Notes under the pieces: generated by a model | What the model was told of the DNA's origin: nothing | What the model saw: only the letters and a program-made list of their open reading frames with translations | Database searches by the model: none | In this document: positions 43,311 to 53,118 of the stretch, piece after piece | Layout: each line of letters opens with the position of its first letter | Position numbering within the stretch: the first letter of the stretch is position 1 | Origin: Alkalibacterium kapii | Lineage (GTDB): Bacteria > Bacillota > Bacilli > Lactobacillales > Carnobacteriaceae_A | Direction of reading: 5' to 3' | Length of the DNA: 64,000 nucleotides | Assembly (NCBI RefSeq): GCF_007988865.1 | Contig: NZ_BJUY01000003.1 | Coordinates: 79,681 to 143,680, forward strand | Position numbers and translations under genes: made by a program

Positions 43311-45308
43311 ATGAATAATAAGTCTCAGGAAGACAATCTTCCTAAATTACTGAATCATCCTTATTTGAAGCGTATGCTCTTATTTGCGATAGCTGTTCAG
43401 TTTATAATGACAGTGTTAAGTTTCTTTGCCTACCTTTGGCTGGGAGCTTTGATGCTGGTTTTGTTTTTCATTACTCTCGTGATCATATGGCAGTTCAGCA
43501 ATAAATATAATGACGAACTAAATAGTTATATTCTTAATTTATCTTATCGGATTAAACGTGGACAGCAAGAAGCTTTGATCAAAATGCCTATGGGTATCAT
43601 TCTACTTAACAACGAGAATCAAATTGAATGGATCAATCCTTACATGCAACTGCAGCTGCCGGCAGACCAACAGCTATTAGGAGAACCGATCAAAGAAGTG
43701 AATCAGGATTTGTCTGATTATTTTGAAAATGACAAAAGAGAAGAGTTTAATTCAGTGGAATGGTACGGCAAAATTTATAAAGTTTCATTGCAAAAAGATA
43801 TCAATGCCTTGTATTTGTTAGATATAACAGAGTATGCAACAGTCACAGAGGAATATGAAAAGACACGTCCGGTCGTTGGCTGGTTATTTCTAGATAATTA
43901 CGATGAGATCACTCAAGGTCTGGATGATAGAGGAATATCAGGTTTTGATAGTCTTTTAACGACCTATTTTTCTAATTGGGGCAAACAGCACGGCATTTTC
44001 TATAAGCGTATTTCAGATGACCGCTATTTTCTGCTTCTAGATAGAGAAGAGCTCAAACGTTTAGAAAATGATCGATTTAATATCATTGATAGTATCAGGG
44101 AGCGTACCTCCAAGCGTAACCTGCCGCTTACAATCAGCATGGGCTTGTCTTATGGTGATGCATCGTTTGATAAGCTGGCAGAACTTGCACAGAACAATCT
44201 TGATTTAGCTTTAGGCCGCGGCGGTGATCAGGCAATTGTCAAAGCCGTTGATGAAGAACCACGCTATTATGGCGGTAAAACCAACCCAATGGAAAAACGT
44301 ACACGTGTCCGCTCACGTATGATCAGTCAGGCGATGCAAAAATTAATGAACGACAGTGATGCGATTTTCGTTATGGGACATAAAAACCCCGATATGGATT
44401 CCATCGGTTCATCTCTTGGTGTTGCCCGGATTGCTATGATGCTCAAAAAAGAAGTGTATGTCGTTATTGACGAAGACGACGTCAATAAAGATGTCGCTTT
44501 ACTTTTGGAAAAAGTAAAAGAATATAAACAAGTGAAAGATAATCTTATTTCCTCAAAAGAAGCAGAACGAATAATCAACCCTGATGACCTTGTCATCTTA
44601 GTTGACCATCATAAGCCTGTTCTTTCCATTGCACCTAGTTTGCTGAGAAAGTCTAAACGTAATATGGTGATAGATCATCATAGACGTGGGGAAGAGTTTA
44701 CTGAAAATCCATTGCTCGTTTACATCGAACCTTATGCATCATCGACTGCTGAATTGGTAACAGAACTTTTTGAATATGTTTCAACAGATGGCGAACCGAT
44801 CAATAGGATCGAAGCCACTGCTATGCTTGGTGGTATCGTTGTAGATACGAATAACTTCAGTTTAAGAACGGGTTCTCGTACCTTTGATGCAGCCAGTTAC
44901 CTTCAATCAGTAGGAGCCAATTCTACTATGATACAAAGGCTTTTAAAAGAAGATCCTGAGAATTATCTAAAACGCAGCCAGTTGATCCAAACGCTGGAAT
45001 TCGTAATAGATGGTGTAGCTATCGCTCATGGAAGTAATGATGAAATATACCCCTCTGTTACAGCAGCACAAACAGCTGATACCATGCTCAGTATGTCTGG
45101 GGTTGAAGCTGCCTTTGTCGTAACACGACGATCAGAAGATACAGTGGGGATCAGTGCGAGAAGCTTAGGTAAAATCAATGTACAGACCATCATGGAAAAA
45201 ATGGGTGGCGGTGGACATTTATCTAATGCCGCAACCCAGATCGACGATCGAAGTATTTCTGAAATAATAGAAGAATTAAAAGAAGTTATACATTCTCAAT
45301 TAGATTAA
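43311..45308 (+). CDS. gdpP: GdpP, cyclic-di-AMP phosphodiesterase
   Basis: Membrane-bound c-di-AMP hydrolase of 665 residues. Two N-terminal membrane helices (about 20-65), a PAS-like domain, a degenerate GGDEF domain (SDDRY where GGDEF is expected) and a DHH-DHHA1 catalytic unit with GHKNPDMDSIG, LVDHHKP, VIDHHRRGE and GGGGHLSNAA. I chose the ATG at 43311 after AGAGGAG over an ORF start 18 codons upstream. It precedes rplI by 21 bp. c-di-AMP controls K+ transporters, two of which are in this window. Confidence 0.96.
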   Translation: MNNKSQEDNLPKLLNHPYLKRMLLFAIAVQFIMTVLSFFAYLWLGALMLVLFFITLVIIWQFSNKYNDELNSYILNLSYRIKRGQQEALIKMPMGIILLNNENQIEWINPYMQLQLPADQQLLGEPIKEVNQDLSDYFENDKREEFNSVEWYGKIYKVSLQKDINALYLLDITEYATVTEEYEKTRPVVGWLFLDNYDEITQGLDDRGISGFDSLLTTYFSNWGKQHGIFYKRISDDRYFLLLDREELKRLENDRFNIIDSIRERTSKRNLPLTISMGLSYGDASFDKLAELAQNNLDLALGRGGDQAIVKAVDEEPRYYGGKTNPMEKRTRVRSRMISQAMQKLMNDSDAIFVMGHKNPDMDSIGSSLGVARIAMMLKKEVYVVIDEDDVNKDVALLLEKVKEYKQVKDNLISSKEAERIINPDDLVILVDHHKPVLSIAPSLLRKSKRNMVIDHHRRGEEFTENPLLVYIEPYASSTAELVTELFEYVSTDGEPINRIEATAMLGGIVVDTNNFSLRTGSRTFDAASYLQSVGANSTMIQRLLKEDPENYLKRSQLIQTLEFVIDGVAIAHGSNDEIYPSVTAAQTADTMLSMSGVEAAFVVTRRSEDTVGISARSLGKINVQTIMEKMGGGGHLSNAATQIDDRSISEIIEELKEVIHSQLD

Positions 45309-45329
45309 AAAAGAGAGGGAGTTTAAACG

Positions 45330-45782
45330 ATGGAAGTTATTCTATTAAAGGACGTTAAGGGAACAGGGAAAAAAGGCGAAGTGAAAAATGTTTCTGATGG
45401 CTATGCTAGAAACTTTTTAATAAAAAAGGGAATTGCAAAAGAAGCCACCTCATCAGCAAAAAAAGAACTGACAATGAAAAAGAAAGCACAAAAACGAGAA
45501 GAAAAAGAAATACTTGAAGAAGCAAAAAAAGAAAAAGAAATACTTGAAGAAAATCCAATTGAAATAAAAGAAAAAGCAGCCGAAGACGGGCGGCTGTTTG
45601 GATCAGTTACTACTAAGCAGATTGCAAAAGCTATCGAAAATCAATTAGGTATAAAAGTAGACAAAAGAAAAATCAACCAGACCATACCTATGCGTTCGCT
45701 GGGGACTCAGAAAATGGACGTAAAACTCCATAAAGACGTCCTAGCGGAAATCACTGTAAGAGTTCTGGCTAAAAATCAGTAG
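45330..45782 (+). CDS. rplI: 50S ribosomal protein L9
   Basis: L9 of 150 residues: N-terminal rRNA-binding domain ([28 protein letters not shown]), a long Lys/Glu helix and a C-terminal domain. Just downstream of gdpP, upstream of dnaB. Confidence 0.98.
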   Translation: MEVILLKDVKGTGKKGEVKNVSDGYARNFLIKKGIAKEATSSAKKELTMKKKAQKREEKEILEEAKKEKEILEENPIEIKEKAAEDGRLFGSVTTKQIAKAIENQLGIKVDKRKINQTIPMRSLGTQKMDVKLHKDVLAEITVRVLAKNQ

Positions 45783-45808
45783 ACGTAAATAAGAATATAG
45801 ATAACACG

Positions 45809-45853
45809 GCTAGCGTGCTTTAAAGGGAGGAACGTTCCTGAAAGCCTGCTAGC
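45809..45853 (+). terminator. long hairpin after rplI
   Basis: GCTAGC-GT-GCTTT pairs with AAAGC-CT-GCTAGC around a GGAACGTTCC palindrome, followed by TTTGTTT. Terminator-like, though the loop palindrome makes it unusually elaborate. Confidence 0.65.
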
Positions 45854-45863
45854 TTTGTTTAAT

Positions 45864-45879
45864 TGTTTCATGTGAAACA
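45864..45879. other. parS: parS-like site with one mismatch
   Basis: TGTTTCATGTGAAACA differs from the parS consensus at one central base (T for C). It lies in the rplI-dnaB gap, the third site within 3.6 kb. Confidence 0.75.
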
Positions 45880-45971
45880 ATTAAACGGGAATGCGTGTTC
45901 CCTTGTATACTTTCTATTTCAAAAAAGGTACAATATAGAAACACGGAAAGTTAGGAAAGGAAGTCAGAAAA

Positions 45972-47339
45972 ATGGACACTATAGGTAATCGCCTCCCGCC
46001 ACAGAACATAGAAGCTGAACAATCTGTCCTAGGATCGATCCTACTCGATCCCGAAGCTATTATTTTAGCCATGGAATACGTAGAAACCAATGATTTTTAT
46101 CGTCGTGCACATCAACTTATTTTTCAATCTATGAATGAACTGAATGAAAAAAATGAAGCAATCGATGTCATCACAATAGCAAATAATCTGGAAGCAAAGA
46201 ATCAGTTGGAAGATGTGGGCGGTACACCTTATTTAGCTGAATTAGCCACCACGGTACCAACAGCGACGAATGTGGCATATTATGCTAAGATCGTTGAGGA
46301 ACGTGCTATACTTAGAAATCTGATCCAGACAGCAACTGAAATAGCCTCAAAAGGATATGAGGAAACGGACAACCTTCCCAATTTACTTGATGAAGCCGAG
46401 CGAAAAATACTGGAAGTATCTGAGAAGAAAAGTCGAAGTGGTTTTGTCGATATCGAAACGGTTCTGCGCAACACGATCAACAATATTGATGAGCTCTTTC
46501 AAAATGATGATGATATCACAGGGATTTCTACAGGATATAAGATGCTTGACCAGATGACAGCGGGGCTGCATGAAGATGAACTGATTATTCTGGCGGCTCG
46601 GCCGGGCGTGGGGAAAACAGCCTTCGCTTTAAACGTAGCTCAGAATATAGGGACAAAAACAGATGAGAATGTGGCTATTTTCAGTCTCGAGATGGGAGCT
46701 GAGCAACTCGTCAATCGTATGTTGTGTGCAGAAGGAACGATCAACGCGACACATCTGCGTACAGGGCAGCTGACTGAAGAAGAGTTCACGAAATTATTTG
46801 TTGCTATGGGAAGTTTATCTAAAGCGAATATTTATATTGATGATACACCAGGCATCCGGACAGCCGAAATACGGGCTAAATGTCGTAAATTAAAGCAGGA
46901 AAAAGGGGACCTTGGTCTGATAGTTATTGATTATCTTCAGCTGATCGAAGGAACTGGACGCGAAAGCCGTCAGCAGGAAGTGTCTGAAATCTCAAGACAA
47001 CTTAAAAAACTGGCCAAAGAACTATCTGTACCTGTGATTGCCTTGTCTCAGCTATCACGTAGTGTGGAACAGCGACAGGATAAGCGACCCATTCTCAGTG
47101 ATTTAAGAGAATCGGGTTCAATCGAACAAGATGCTGATATCGTAGCATTTCTATACAGGGAAGATTACTACCGTAGTGAAGACGACGATGAAGAAGAATC
47201 AGCAGATGAGAATGTGGTGGAAGTCATACTTGAAAAAAACCGTTCAGGTGCAAGAGGAACAATAAAATTGCTGTTCATTAAAGAATACAATAAATTTTCT
47301 TCATTATCTTACTATCCTGAAAGCGAAATACCAAGTTGA
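45972..47339 (+). CDS. dnaB: replicative DNA helicase DnaB
   Basis: Hexameric fork helicase of 455 residues (called DnaC in Bacillus). The N-terminal domain starts NRLPPQNIEAEQSVLGSILL; the RecA-like motor has Walker A AARPGVGKTAFALN near residue 210, LIVIDYLQLI, and the ALSQLSRSVEQR arginine-finger region. GGAAAGGAAGTC precedes the ATG. A terminator follows. Confidence 0.99.
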   Translation: MDTIGNRLPPQNIEAEQSVLGSILLDPEAIILAMEYVETNDFYRRAHQLIFQSMNELNEKNEAIDVITIANNLEAKNQLEDVGGTPYLAELATTVPTATNVAYYAKIVEERAILRNLIQTATEIASKGYEETDNLPNLLDEAERKILEVSEKKSRSGFVDIETVLRNTINNIDELFQNDDDITGISTGYKMLDQMTAGLHEDELIILAARPGVGKTAFALNVAQNIGTKTDENVAIFSLEMGAEQLVNRMLCAEGTINATHLRTGQLTEEEFTKLFVAMGSLSKANIYIDDTPGIRTAEIRAKCRKLKQEKGDLGLIVIDYLQLIEGTGRESRQQEVSEISRQLKKLAKELSVPVIALSQLSRSVEQRQDKRPILSDLRESGSIEQDADIVAFLYREDYYRSEDDDEEESADENVVEVILEKNRSGARGTIKLLFIKEYNKFSSLSYYPESEIPS

Positions 47340-47351
47340 ATAATTGAGAAT

Positions 47352-47386
47352 GGCTGGGGCTTTTTAATGGGTCCCGGCTTTTTTGA
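47352..47386 (+). terminator. terminator of dnaB
   Basis: GCTGGG pairs with CCCGGC, followed by six T residues. The GGCTGGG...CCCGGC core recurs in the terminator at 56256-56290. Confidence 0.8.
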
Positions 47387-47540
47387 TTTAAAAATTTTTC
47401 TAGTATTCTGGTCGTATTTCTTTCTTAATTAATGAATGTACCTTGATATCGTACATTTATTCACTTCTGAGTGAAGGTTAAGAGTTTTTTTCGTTGACTT
47501 TTTAATTACTGGCGTATCTTTTTTTCTTTAGTTGATTAAC

Positions 47541-47549
47541 TGGTATAAT
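47541..47549 (+). promoter_or_regulatory. extended -10 promoter of the fructose-type PTS operon
   Basis: TGGTATAAT is an extended -10 element (TGn plus TATAAT) 34 bp upstream of the EIIA start. No good -35 is visible, consistent with an extended -10 promoter. Confidence 0.5.
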
Positions 47550-47582
47550 AAGGATACTTTTATATATCAGGGAGTGATGAAC

Positions 47583-48053
47583 ATGAATGAAGCGGTAAGC
47601 GATGGGGTCGATACCTATATCAATCCTTCTAAGAGATTCAAATCAACAGAGAAAAAGGAGATATTCAGAGAAATAATTGACGAAGTCGTTGACCAGACGG
47701 CATACAAATTGGATAAAGATGAAATCACAGCAGATATAGCAAAAAGAGAAGCGCTTAGTACAACAGGATTTGGTAATGGTTTAGCCATCCCCCACGGAAA
47801 ATCAAGTCAGATACATAAACCCCTGGTGGTATTGATGAAAACAGACCAAGCATTGGAATGGGAAGCGCTGGATGAAAAACCTGTTTCGATCATTTTTCTG
47901 TTGATTATTCCCAAGGAAAAAGGAGAAACCATTCATTTGAAATTATTATCCCGATTATCTTATCATCTAATGGATAAAGACGTTCAAGATAAGGTGAAAA
48001 AAGCTGAAACAAAAAAACGTTTAAAAGAGATATTAAATGAGCTGTTGAACTAG
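47583..48053 (+). CDS. PTS EIIA, fructose/mannitol type
   Basis: Cytoplasmic phosphocarrier of 156 residues with the phospho-His in GNGLAIPHGKS (about residue 75 from the ATG at 47583). That start lies eight bases after GGGAG; earlier in-frame codons lack spacing. It is the first of three separate PTS genes; EIIB and EIIC follow within 17 and 10 bp. The sugar is not determinable; fructose-family systems take fructose, mannose derivatives or similar. Confidence 0.92.
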   Translation: MNEAVSDGVDTYINPSKRFKSTEKKEIFREIIDEVVDQTAYKLDKDEITADIAKREALSTTGFGNGLAIPHGKSSQIHKPLVVLMKTDQALEWEALDEKPVSIIFLLIIPKEKGETIHLKLLSRLSYHLMDKDVQDKVKKAETKKRLKEILNELLN

Positions 48054-48069
48054 AAAGGTGGAGATGGTA

Positions 48070-48384
48070 ATGAAAATCGCAGCTGTTACAGCATGTGCCA
48101 CAGGCGTTGCACATACATTCATGGCTAAACGTGCTCTGGAAAATGCAGCAGAAGAGCAGGGTCATGACATAAAAGTTGAAACACAGGGAGCAACGGGCAT
48201 AGAAGATAAATTAACGAATAAAGATTTGCAGGAAGCCGATATCCTGATTATAGCTTCCGACATCAAATTAGCCGAAACTGAGCGGTTTCAAGGGATAAAA
48301 AAAGTAAATATTCCTGTTTCGGATGCAATCAAAAATTCAGCTGGTTTGATAAGGCAAATCGAAAAAAAATTAAATGAAGAGTGA
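48070..48384 (+). CDS. PTS EIIB, fructose type
   Basis: EIIB protein of 104 residues with the phospho-Cys at the N-terminus (VTACATGVAHTFMAK, Cys near residue 9) and the following KVETQGATGIED typical of the fructose family. I chose the ATG at 48070 six bases after AGGTGGAG; upstream GTG and ATG codons overlap that RBS. Middle gene of the PTS operon. Confidence 0.94.
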   Translation: MKIAAVTACATGVAHTFMAKRALENAAEEQGHDIKVETQGATGIEDKLTNKDLQEADILIIASDIKLAETERFQGIKKVNIPVSDAIKNSAGLIRQIEKKLNEE

Positions 48385-48394
48385 GTGATAAGCC

Positions 48395-49459
48395 ATGAAA
48401 AAATTTCAGCAAGCATTGATGACCGGTGTTTCATATATGTTGCCGCTTATTGTTTTTTCAGGTATGACGATAGCGTTAACAGGTATGATCAGCCAGTCAG
48501 TGAGCAGTGACATTGAATTTGTATCACTTTTAAATGGATTTGCCTGGACGATGATGAATATCATTCCTGCGATTTTTGCCGCTTACATGGCGTATGCAAT
48601 AGGCGATAAAGCAGCGATCATTCCAGGCTTTATCGGTGGATATATAGCAGCACATCCTTTAGTGGAAAACACCTCGGCCAGTGGTTTTTTAGGGGCTATT
48701 CTAGCCGGTTTCCTGGCTGGCTATATCGTACTTGGTATGAGAAAAGTACCTATGCCCGAATTTTTGCGGTCTATTCATAAAACGCTGTTTATTCCTGTCC
48801 TGACGGGCTGGCTGCTTTACTTTGTTATGGCTTATCCGGTTGCGATTTTTGTAGGGGCTTTAAATGATTTCATTATAGATAACCTTATTCTTTTATCGCA
48901 GGAACCGCAATACGCCTTTTTGCTTGGGGCCATTTTAAGTGCAATGTGTGCCTTTGATATGGGAGGGCCTTTGAATAAAATAGCTATCACTTTTGTCTTT
49001 GCTGTATGGAACAACCCCAGTGGGATAGGTTTCGTTGTGAATGCAGCGGTATTCCCCGGAATCATGGTTCCGGCTTTATCTGTCGGGATCGCAGCTTTGC
49101 TGGCAAAAGATAAATATACGGAAGATGAGATAAAAATGGCACCTGCCTCCATTCTATCTGGGTTAGTGGGTATTACAGAAGCGACACTGCCATATGCCTT
49201 CAGAGACCCTATTCGTGTCATAGGATCAAATATTTTAGGCGCTGCAGTAGGCGGGGCATTAATGATGGGTTTTGGTATCTCTACTTCAGGTGTATCAGGC
49301 GTCTTTGGTTTACCGATGGCAAGCAATATACTCTTGTTTGTTATCTTTATCCTGGTAGGCACAGCTATTTCAGTTGGTGTTCAGATCGTCTGGAAAAAAC
49401 CTGCTGCAGAAACACTATTTACTGAAAGTGACGAATTGGAATTTGATATAACTATGTAG
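48395..49459 (+). CDS. PTS EIIC, fructose type
   Basis: Membrane channel subunit of 354 residues with eight to ten hydrophobic segments. The family segments MTGVSYMLPLIVFSGM at the start, FDMGGPLNKIA near residue 190, and GITEATLPYAFRDP near 260 are present. Ten bp after EIIB and followed by a strong terminator, so the three genes form a closed operon. No regulator gene is included. Confidence 0.94.
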   Translation: MKKFQQALMTGVSYMLPLIVFSGMTIALTGMISQSVSSDIEFVSLLNGFAWTMMNIIPAIFAAYMAYAIGDKAAIIPGFIGGYIAAHPLVENTSASGFLGAILAGFLAGYIVLGMRKVPMPEFLRSIHKTLFIPVLTGWLLYFVMAYPVAIFVGALNDFIIDNLILLSQEPQYAFLLGAILSAMCAFDMGGPLNKIAITFVFAVWNNPSGIGFVVNAAVFPGIMVPALSVGIAALLAKDKYTEDEIKMAPASILSGLVGITEATLPYAFRDPIRVIGSNILGAAVGGALMMGFGISTSGVSGVFGLPMASNILLFVIFILVGTAISVGVQIVWKKPAAETLFTESDELEFDITM

Positions 49460-49466
49460 GAATGCT

Positions 49467-49512
49467 AAAAAGGGCATCAAACGTTATCCATATCGTTTGA
49501 TGCCCTTTTTTA
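49467..49512. terminator. bidirectional terminator between the PTS and ktrA
   Basis: AAAAGGGCATCAAACG pairs perfectly with CGTTTGATGCCCTTTT around a 10-nt loop; serves two converging operons. Confidence 0.9.
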
Positions 49513-49514
49513 TT

Positions 49515-50183
49515 TTATTTTAATTGATCTGTATAATCCAAGTGTTCAAACGTTTCGGAATTACCGATCGCAACAATAAAGCTCCCAGGCTTTATTTTTT
49601 CCTCCGGCGGAACATTGATGGCGAGTTTGCCGTCTGGATCTGATTTCATACCGATCACGTTGATTTTATATTTTTTTCTTAAATCCATTTCTTTTAAGCT
49701 CCGTCCTATCCAGCGTTCAGGAGCATTGAACTCAATGATCGAATTTTCATCATCAAGGGTGATAACATCTAAAATATTATTGCGCATAATATTTCGGGCA
49801 ACTTTATCACCCATTTCTTTTTCAGGGCGAACGATTTCATGTGCACCCATTTCCTGCATGATTTCCATATGGGTCCGATTTTTTGCTTTGGCAATAATAC
49901 GCTTGATGCCTAATTTCTTGCAATTCATGATTGCCATGACGCTTGCTTCCAGATTCGAGCCGGTACCGATCACAACAACTTCGCAATTGGAAAAGCCAAT
50001 ACTTCTAAGTAATTCGATATCAGTAAAGTTCCCTTGTACAGCTTGAACCACGTATTCTTCGACACGATTCACATCAATTAAATCTTTATCAACGGCAATA
50101 ACATCATAATGCTGTTCTCCCAGTTCTTTGGCAATGGTGGAACCAAATACACCAAGCCCCAAGACACCTATCGTTTTAACCAA
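49515..50183 (-). CDS. ktrA: KtrA-type K+ channel regulator (RCK)
   Basis: Cytoplasmic RCK ring subunit of 222 residues: N-terminal Rossmann fold with GVLGLGVFGSTIAKEL binding ATP/ADP, and a C-terminal RCK-C domain (about 135-220), a known c-di-AMP binding fold in KtrA. I chose the TTG at 50183 eight bases after AGGAG, giving the family-typical start MVKTIGVLGLG. It follows ktrB by 11 bp on the minus strand. Confidence 0.92.
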   Translation of the reverse strand: MVKTIGVLGLGVFGSTIAKELGEQHYDVIAVDKDLIDVNRVEEYVVQAVQGNFTDIELLRSIGFSNCEVVVIGTGSNLEASVMAIMNCKKLGIKRIIAKAKNRTHMEIMQEMGAHEIVRPEKEMGDKVARNIMRNNILDVITLDDENSIIEFNAPERWIGRSLKEMDLRKKYKINVIGMKSDPDGKLAINVPPEEKIKPGSFIVAIGNSETFEHLDYTDQLK

Positions 50184-50194
50184 TAAAATCACTC

Positions 50195-51583
50195 CTAACC
50201 AATTAATATGTTTCCTGTTGCATAGCGAATATCCCGATATCTTCTATCTCTATTTCCTAAAGCTGTGAAGATGGTAATGGGTCCGATTCTGCCAATAAAC
50301 ATGCAGAACATAATAACCGTCTGACTGGGTCTGGATAGAGAAGCAGTCAAATCAGCAGATAGACCTACAGTACCAAAAGCGGAGACCGTTTCAAAAAAAA
50401 GATACTGCAATGGAATCTGTTCATCGAAAATAGTCATTAAAGCCAGGGCAAAGAAATTGAGTAGTATGAACATCACAACGATGACCAGAGCACGTTTGAT
50501 AATATCCATTTCCAAAGTTCTTTTTTTATAGTTGACGTTTGTCACACCTTTGATTTCTGCTCCCATAAGTTTAACAACCAGGGCAACAGTAGAGGTTTTC
50601 GCTCCTCCTGCAGTCCCGCCGGGAGAACCACCGATAAACATAAAGACTGTAAAAGCAATCAGTGTGAACATGTGAAATTCAGAAAAATCCAGTGTGCTGA
50701 ATCCAGCTGTTCTGAGTGTAACGGCTTGGAAGAAAATGGCTTGTATTTTACCTGAGAAGTCTAAAGATCCTAAGGTTTGGGGGTTATTCCATTCCGCTAA
50801 AGTAAAGATCACGACAGCTGAAACAATTAAACCCATCGACCATTTAATAACTAAACGTGTATGTAGCTTCAACTTCCGATACGTTCCTTTAAAATCGACC
50901 CAGCTTCTAGCTGTGCTGAACTGCTTAAAATGTTTAGCAACATCAAACCATACGGAAAAACCAATGCCCCCAAGAATAATTAATATTGGGACAACAATGT
51001 TTATCATAGGAGTATCAACAAAACTTTGTAAACTTACGGTTCCCAGATTATCAAAGCCGGCATTATTGAAGGCAGATATCGACAAAAAGATGGAGTTAAA
51101 GATGCCTGAAGCCCATCCAAAATGCGGTATGAATTTAAACATAAATAATATAGCTCCAATGGCTTCAAAAAGGGTCGTGTATTTAACAACATTGAGCAGG
51201 AAATGTCGGAAGCCTTTCATATCGCTGCGGTTTAAAGCCTGCTGTAATGTGATTTCTTCTCTCATGCTGACCTGACGGCCAAACTGCATTACGATGGCTG
51301 AAACGATCGTGATCAAACCTAGTCCGCCCAGCTTGATCAACACGAGAGTAATGATCTGACCATAGATATTATATGTTTCTGCTACTGGAACCGTAGCTAA
51401 ACCAGTAACGGCAACCATGGAAATTGCTCCGAATAAATGGTCAAAGTAAGTTGCTTTTGATGACGCCAGCTGACTTACTGGTAAGGCGAGAAAGAAAGAG
51501 CCTAAAATAATGACAATTGCAAAACTGAAAATGATTTTTATAGGTATAGGCCAATTTGAAAAGTTACGTATTTTGTTAATCAT
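50195..51583 (-). CDS. ktrB: KtrB-type K+ uptake channel subunit
   Basis: Membrane K+/Na+ channel subunit of 462 residues with four membrane-pore-membrane repeats; filter regions include VTGLATVP, FNNAGFDNLG, TLRTAGFST and SAFGTVGLS with the conserved Gly residues. Length and the small partner with a single RCK unit favour Ktr over Trk. AAAGG precedes the ATG. Divergent from trkA at 51755. Confidence 0.92.
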   Translation of the reverse strand: MINKIRNFSNWPIPIKIIFSFAIVIILGSFFLALPVSQLASSKATYFDHLFGAISMVAVTGLATVPVAETYNIYGQIITLVLIKLGGLGLITIVSAIVMQFGRQVSMREEITLQQALNRSDMKGFRHFLLNVVKYTTLFEAIGAILFMFKFIPHFGWASGIFNSIFLSISAFNNAGFDNLGTVSLQSFVDTPMINIVVPILIILGGIGFSVWFDVAKHFKQFSTARSWVDFKGTYRKLKLHTRLVIKWSMGLIVSAVVIFTLAEWNNPQTLGSLDFSGKIQAIFFQAVTLRTAGFSTLDFSEFHMFTLIAFTVFMFIGGSPGGTAGGAKTSTVALVVKLMGAEIKGVTNVNYKKRTLEMDIIKRALVIVVMFILLNFFALALMTIFDEQIPLQYLFFETVSAFGTVGLSADLTASLSRPSQTVIMFCMFIGRIGPITIFTALGNRDRRYRDIRYATGNILIG

Positions 51584-51679
51584 AAAAACAACCTTTCACA
51601 CATGAAAAAATTTTCTGATTTTAAAATCATAAGTAGATAAAGTTTACTTGATTACAGCTTTAAAAACAACCTAAGAACG

Positions 51680-51707
51680 TTGAAAATAAATCTTTTTCTG
51701 CTATGAT
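51680..51707 (+). promoter_or_regulatory. candidate promoter of trkA-trkH
   Basis: TTGAAA (51680-51685), a 16-bp spacer and TATGAT (51702-51707) with an upstream TG, in the 171-bp gap between the divergent ktrB and trkA genes. Confidence 0.5.
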
Positions 51708-51754
51708 AAATGGAGGTTCTAATGAAACCCCAACATCTGAAGGAGGCTCTTGAT

Positions 51755-53107
51755 GTGAAGATAGTAATAGCTGGTGGAGGCAAGGTAGGAGAGACCTTAT
51801 GTAGAGAACTCTCACTTGAAAATAACGATGTTGTGCTGATTGAAAAAAAGCAGTGGCGACTTGAACGCGTCATATCTAAAACAGATATCACAGGACTTGC
51901 CGGAAATGCTGCGAGCTATGAAACTCAAGTGGAGGCAGATGTTGGGGCATGTGATATTTTTATTGCTGTGACACCGGAAGACGAAATAAATATCATCGCT
52001 GCTATCATAGCTAAAAAACTGGGAGCAACCTACACGATCGCCAGAGTCAGAAATCCTGAATACGCCAATCATATGGGGTTCATGCGGGAAGGTCTAGGGA
52101 TCACCATGATGATCAATCCGGAACTTGAAGCCGCCAAGGATATCGCAAAAGTAATAAGATATCCAGAAGCATTGAGTGTGGAACAATTTGCAAATGGACG
52201 TGTGAATATTGTAGAGATAAATGTGTCAGAAAACAGTCAACTGGCTCATACTTACCTGTCTGAATTCAGACATAAATTTGATAATGTCAACTTTTGTGCC
52301 ATCTCTCGAGATGATTTTGTTTTTATTCCAAGTGGTGATACTAAAATCGAAGAAAATGATCACATTTTTGTAACAGGTGGAAAGAAGGACTTGACTAAGC
52401 TTTATCGTAAATGTGGACTGGAACAGAGGAAACTACGCTCAGCTTTGATTGTAGGCGGGGGGAGAGTTGCCCATTATCTTATTGATATGCTTTCTGAAAT
52501 GCGTATGGAAATCAAAGTTATCGAATCAAATCATCGCGCCGCAAAAGAATTAAGTTACCAGTATCCGCGGGTGGTTGTCATAGAAGGAGACGGAACAGAT
52601 CAGGAGTTTTTGAAAGAAGAAAGGATCGAGCTCTATGATACAGCCATCAGTTTGACTGGTGTAGATGAGGAGAACATACTGATTTCCCTGTATGCTCTAA
52701 ATCAGGGAGCCAAAAAAGTCATTACAAAAGTAAGCCGTACAGATTTACTGAAATTACTTGATAATGCGGGTCTGCAGTCTATTATCACGCCCAAAAGACT
52801 GATAGCTAATGAAATCATACGTTTCGTGCGCTCACTTAACTCGGATGATGGGTCGAACGTTGAAGCATTATTCAGAATTGCTGATAATCAGGTCGAAGCG
52901 ATTCAATTCAGAGTGCCGGAAAATTCCAGAGTCACACATCAGTGCATCCAGGATTTGAATATGAAAAACAATTTGCTGATCGCTTATATCGTCAGAAACA
53001 ATGAACTGATCTTCCCGAGTGGAAAAGACAGAATCGAGTCTGGAGATCAAGTCATCATAACAACGACAATCAAATCACTGGAGAATGTTGAAGATATTTT
53101 AGTATAG
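51755..53107 (+). CDS. trkA: TrkA, Trk K+ uptake regulator with two RCK units
   Basis: Cytoplasmic NAD-binding regulator of 450 residues, the usual TrkA size, with two Rossmann/RCK halves: AGGGKVGETLCREL at the start and IVGGGRVAHYLI near residue 232. I chose the GTG at 51755 eight bases after GGAGG, giving MKIVIAGGGKVG; an ATG at 51722 also has a GGAGG but would place the ribosome site at the predicted transcript end. trkH follows by 11 bp. Confidence 0.93.
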   Translation: MKIVIAGGGKVGETLCRELSLENNDVVLIEKKQWRLERVISKTDITGLAGNAASYETQVEADVGACDIFIAVTPEDEINIIAAIIAKKLGATYTIARVRNPEYANHMGFMREGLGITMMINPELEAAKDIAKVIRYPEALSVEQFANGRVNIVEINVSENSQLAHTYLSEFRHKFDNVNFCAISRDDFVFIPSGDTKIEENDHIFVTGGKKDLTKLYRKCGLEQRKLRSALIVGGGRVAHYLIDMLSEMRMEIKVIESNHRAAKELSYQYPRVVVIEGDGTDQEFLKEERIELYDTAISLTGVDEENILISLYALNQGAKKVITKVSRTDLLKLLDNAGLQSIITPKRLIANEIIRFVRSLNSDDGSNVEALFRIADNQVEAIQFRVPENSRVTHQCIQDLNMKNNLLIAYIVRNNELIFPSGKDRIESGDQVIITTTIKSLENVEDILV

Positions 53108-53118
53108 GATGGGGTTAT

